Below, in pieces: positions 25,494 through 64,000 of a stretch of 64,000 nt of DNA. The notes beneath the pieces are model-generated. The model searched no databases. It was not told where the DNA came from and saw only the letters and a program-made list of their open reading frames with translations. The stretch is from Typhlomys cinereus (lineage: Eukaryota > Chordata > Mammalia > Rodentia > Platacanthomyidae). Every line of letters begins with the position of its first letter. Position 1 is the stretch's first letter. The stretch spans positions 8,709,421-8,773,420 of the forward strand of contig JALPQD010000004.1 of assembly GCA_023101885.1 (NCBI GenBank). Direction: 5' to 3'. The position numbers and the translations under genes were made by a program.

Positions 25494-25705
25494 TGTGTAT
25501 GTGTAGAACCACGGACGAATTCGCGAACCACCATGGACGCCTCCACCTCCTTCTGCCCCGGGATTCACAGGCCCCGCCCTACCAGGACCAGAAGCGCAGG
25601 CCGCCCCCGCTTCCGCCTGGCGTCTATACGTGGGATCTGGGATCCGAACTCAGGACCTTCTGCCTGCAAGGCGGAGGCTTAACCCCTGAGCCACCTCTCC
25701 AGCCC
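25402..25705 (-). mobile_element. Young SINE family A subfamily copy, full length, 15-bp TSD
   Basis: It has a complete head (minus strand), intact CpGs in GACGAATTCGCGAACC and CTATACGTGGGATC, a (TG)n stretch and a (TTA)n end. TGCCAGAGGGTTCTT flanks it perfectly at 25,387-25,401 and 25,706-25,720. Confidence 0.9.
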
Positions 25706-25720
25706 TGCCAGAGGGTTCTT

Positions 25721-26299
25721 ACAAAAGCCCATATGATACAACCTACTCTGCAGGTTGGTTACATGGTATTTTGTTCATAGAAAACAAACCTGCAGAACAT
25801 ATTACTGAACTCAGTATTGCAAGCAATATAAATACCATTGTATCCAAACACAGAAGCAGTAAAACAACAGGCTCTATTTTGGCCTTATAAGATCACTGTG
25901 TATGTCAGATGTTCTTGCTCCGATGATTTGCTCTCTGCTTTGGTCTGAAAATTCATAGTTGAAATCTGTCACTCCTGTATACCTCCTTAAGACTGTACTG
26001 GGGATAACCTTCATAAAAGAGTGAATTTAAAGGTCATGATGGTAAAGCCCTGGTTCCATACAATAGATGGCCTTGCAAGAAATGAGACATCAGAGCTCTC
26101 CACTATGTAAGGCAACTCTGAAGACAGTTATTGCAATCATAGGAGTCCATACCTGATCTAACCACACAAACGCCCTGATCTCAGACTTTCCAGGATTAAG
26201 ACCTATAAAAGTAGTTTAGTAGTTGCTTTAGTAGTTTGCTATGGAAGCTTGAACTGATTATGGTATGCCACCCCAAGAAAAAACAAAGTATATTCAATG
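25721..26299. other. Intergenic, no feature seen
   Basis: Unique-looking AT-rich sequence; no gene was recognised. Confidence 0.5.
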
Positions 26300-26640
26300 G
26301 TCAAGAAACCTTAAGCATTCTGGATTGTTACTACCTACATCCTCAAACTCGGACTCCACTGTCTTTAACTCTTCTGATCTCTTACACAGCTCCAGTCAAA
26401 CTGATCTGAGATCCTGTGACTTTCAGGTTTCTTTCTTTTCTCTCCCCCCTCCCCTGCAGCTTTCCACCAAACATTTGCATAATTCACTTCCTCACTTAAA
26501 AGTCACCTCAATGCAAGTGCCCTAGAGAAAATTTACCAACCCTATCTCAGGCATTTCCCTTTTCCTTTATATTTGCTGATTGGTGGGCTCTATTGTTTTA
26601 TCTATTTACCTTATCTACTATCACTAGTCAGTGTGACAAG
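26300..26640 (-). mobile_element. LINE2-like relic
   Basis: CAGCTCCAGTCAAACTGATC, TTCACTTCCTCACTTAAAAG, TCACCTCAATG and CCAACCCTATCTCAGGC follow the order of the reverse-complement L2 3' end. Confidence 0.55.
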
Positions 26641-27469
26641 ACGTTTAGCTATATACAAACATCAGTGTAACTCAAAGTAGATACTCAACGTTAGTTCAGA
26701 CAAATTAATGTTGAATTCCAAAAGTTGTTAATTAACTCTTGAGACTGAAAGACATCACTCTGAACGGTTGATAACACAGTAATCTCCTCCGACTTGGAAA
26801 CTGCACTCCTTAAGAAAGGACCCCACTTTTTTTTCTTTTCTTTTCTTTTTTTTTTTTGTCCGCTTCTGGTTTTCTACTGAAAAAGCCCAGGAGAGTCTCT
26901 AGAAATCATGACTATGTTCCTTTCTCAGTCCCTCTTTAAAACACAAATAATAAAATGTCCTGATAAATTCTCAAGGTCAAGTGAGATCTTGGCCTAAAGT
27001 TCTGAACACAGCTTGCTTTTACATTTTTAGTATCACAAGCTCGGATCTTCGAGAGTTCAGCAAAGATGGTGCTCGTGCCCACAATCTTTTAAAACACACG
27101 CTGTAAAAACACGTAGAAGACAGAGCAAACCACTTCATAGCCATTCACTGTTCTCACTTAAGGCTTTGGCAAGATAGTCTTTGACGCTAAATTTGAAAAC
27201 AGCTATTTCCTTCCATTTCACAGAAAACAAGCCCGCAGGGTGAGAAGCGTATTTTTCTGTGTTAAAATGATTCTTTGCTGCCCCAACCAACTAAATGGAA
27301 AGCACGTTAATGACGGCGTGAACCGTTGGATTCTGACAGCGTAGTTTGGAATTGTTGAAATTAAAAACCATCTTCCATCTCCTCGCAACCAAGCTCCAGT
27401 CTCACCTTCAAACAGCGCGGTTAAAACAAAGGTGTCCTGGCCCTTGGGGACACACCTAACTGCACTGAG
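26641..27469. other. Promoter-proximal upstream flank
   Basis: Non-repetitive apart from a pyrimidine tract at 26,827-26,860. Nothing else was recognised. A divergent non-coding transcript could cross it, as for human SLC12A2, but no exon can be proved. Confidence 0.45.
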
Positions 27470-27710
27470 ACTGGAATTATTCTTGGGTTCTGCAAACCTA
27501 ACCGCCTGGCATTGCACGCCGGCGGCGGGGAGAGGAGCGGCTGCCCCGAGGCGCCCGCTGGGCGTCGAGAGCGTGCGGCCCGCCCGTGTCCAGGCGCGCG
27601 GGGCCGCCGGAAGCGCCCGGGCCGCGCAGGGCAGCCGCCAGCATCGCCGCCGCGCGAGGGCCGGCAGGGCCTTGGGTACCACGCGCCCGGAGGGAAGAGG
27701 CCACGCGCGC

Positions 27711-27720
27711 TCTCGCGAGA
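27711..27720. promoter_or_regulatory. TCTCGCGAGA element (BANP/Kaiso-type CpG-island motif)
   Basis: The exact palindrome TCTCGCGAGA is followed directly by a second half site, TCTCGCGG. This motif is a known activator site of CpG-island promoters, bound by BANP when unmethylated. It lies 0.6 kb before the ATG, upstream of the TTTAAA element. It may serve Slc12a2, an opposite-strand transcript, or both; occupancy is inferred. Confidence 0.6.
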
Positions 27721-28035
27721 TCTCGCGGCTCAGCGCAGACGCTGCGAGTGGAGCACTTAAGAAAGCAAGACTAGACTCCCCGCGGCGGCCGGCGAGCATC
27801 CGCGGCGCCCGCGGCCTAGCTGCCCGCGCGGACACGCCCCCCGGGGAGCGGTGGGGGCGGTGGCGCGGGAGGAGGGCGACGGAAGAGGCGGAGGCGGCGC
27901 CGCAGGCTTCCCGGTTACGTGCGCTGCGGTGTGGCCGCCCGGCTCGCTGCCTGCGGCGCGGTGCCGGCGCTCACGCCCCTCTCCCGTGGGGCCGCCCGCG
28001 CGGGAGCCCCAGAAGAACCCCGGCGCCCGGGCGCG

Positions 28036-28160
28036 CGGTGGGCGGGCCGAAGGGGGCGGAGCGGCGCGGGCCCCGCCTCCCGCGTGCAGCAGCCGGAGCG
28101 GCCGCCGCGGCCCCGCCGAGCCTTTAAACAGCGGGCCCGCCCCGCGCCCGGCGCACTCGC
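28036..28160 (+). promoter_or_regulatory. Slc12a2 core promoter: GC boxes and a TTTAAA element
   Basis: GGGCGG or CCGCCC-type Sp1 sites lie near 28041, 28053, 28071 and 28137. A TATA-like TTTAAA sits at 28123-28128, so a start near 28150-28160 and a 5' UTR of about 160 nt are plausible. No consensus TATAAA is present and no start site can be proved from sequence. A (CGG)n run near 28227-28247 lies in the presumed 5' UTR. Confidence 0.55.
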
Positions 28161-28315
28161 GTGGGACTCTGCGGCCGGCTGCGTTCTAGCCGGGCGGCGG
28201 GGACAGCGACTCCCTCGCCGGGCTCTGCGGCGGCGGCGGCGGCGGCCGGGGCGCAGGAGGAGCGTAGCCTGCAACGTCCGCCCGACCCCGCGGCTCCGCC
28301 GAGACTCGGGCGGCG

Positions 28316-64000
<35,685 letters not shown>

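Noticed and set aside
27218..27835. 205-codon minus-strand frame as a possible divergent protein gene
   Set aside because: Composition changes abruptly at the CpG-island edge and no known protein resembles it. A divergent non-coding RNA remains possible and is listed as a finding.

Overview
This is mammalian nuclear DNA from a rodent. An AT-rich background is packed with tRNA-derived (ID-like and B2/B3-like) and 7SL-derived (B1-like) SINEs, truncated LINE 3' ends and microsatellites, with one strong CpG island. The only protein-coding gene I can support is the 5' half of Slc12a2 (NKCC1, the Na-K-2Cl cotransporter) on the + strand. The species is not established. The SINE set fits a mouse-related rodent, but the commonest SINE here (family A below) is not a mouse B1 or B2 as I know them, so a non-murine lineage is possible.

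Layout: 1-27,470 is intergenic. It holds repeats, old L2/MIR relics, two LTR-like elements and low-complexity tracts, and no gene that I can recognise. 27,470-29,190 is a CpG island with a GC-box promoter, a TCTCGCGAGA element and exon 1. 29,042-63,193 holds nine complete introns and exons 2-9, and exon 10 (63,194-63,345) is the last exon seen. The window ends inside intron 10.

The ten coding exons (726, 120, 76, 96, 140, 111, 109, 128, 85 and 152 nt) splice into one uninterrupted 581-residue frame with AG/GT junctions throughout. They encode the cytosolic regulatory N-terminus (two RFxV SPAK/OSR1 docking motifs, a polyalanine tract and the phospho-threonine cluster), TM1-TM7, and most of the extracellular loop before TM8 with its N-glycosylation sites and four cysteines. 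Ion-site residues known from human NKCC1 are present at a constant offset of -10. The C-terminal half lies beyond the window.

I found no new multi-gene system. What stands out is retroelement history that can be read directly. There are about eighteen copies of one tRNA-derived SINE family, including a CpG-rich, apparently young subfamily. There is a target site duplicated three times by two successive SINE insertions, a SINE inside a SINE, and LINE tails only 42, 60 and 91 bp long, each with target-site duplications. There are also several local duplications close to SINEs, and a probable bidirectional, BANP-type CpG-island promoter.
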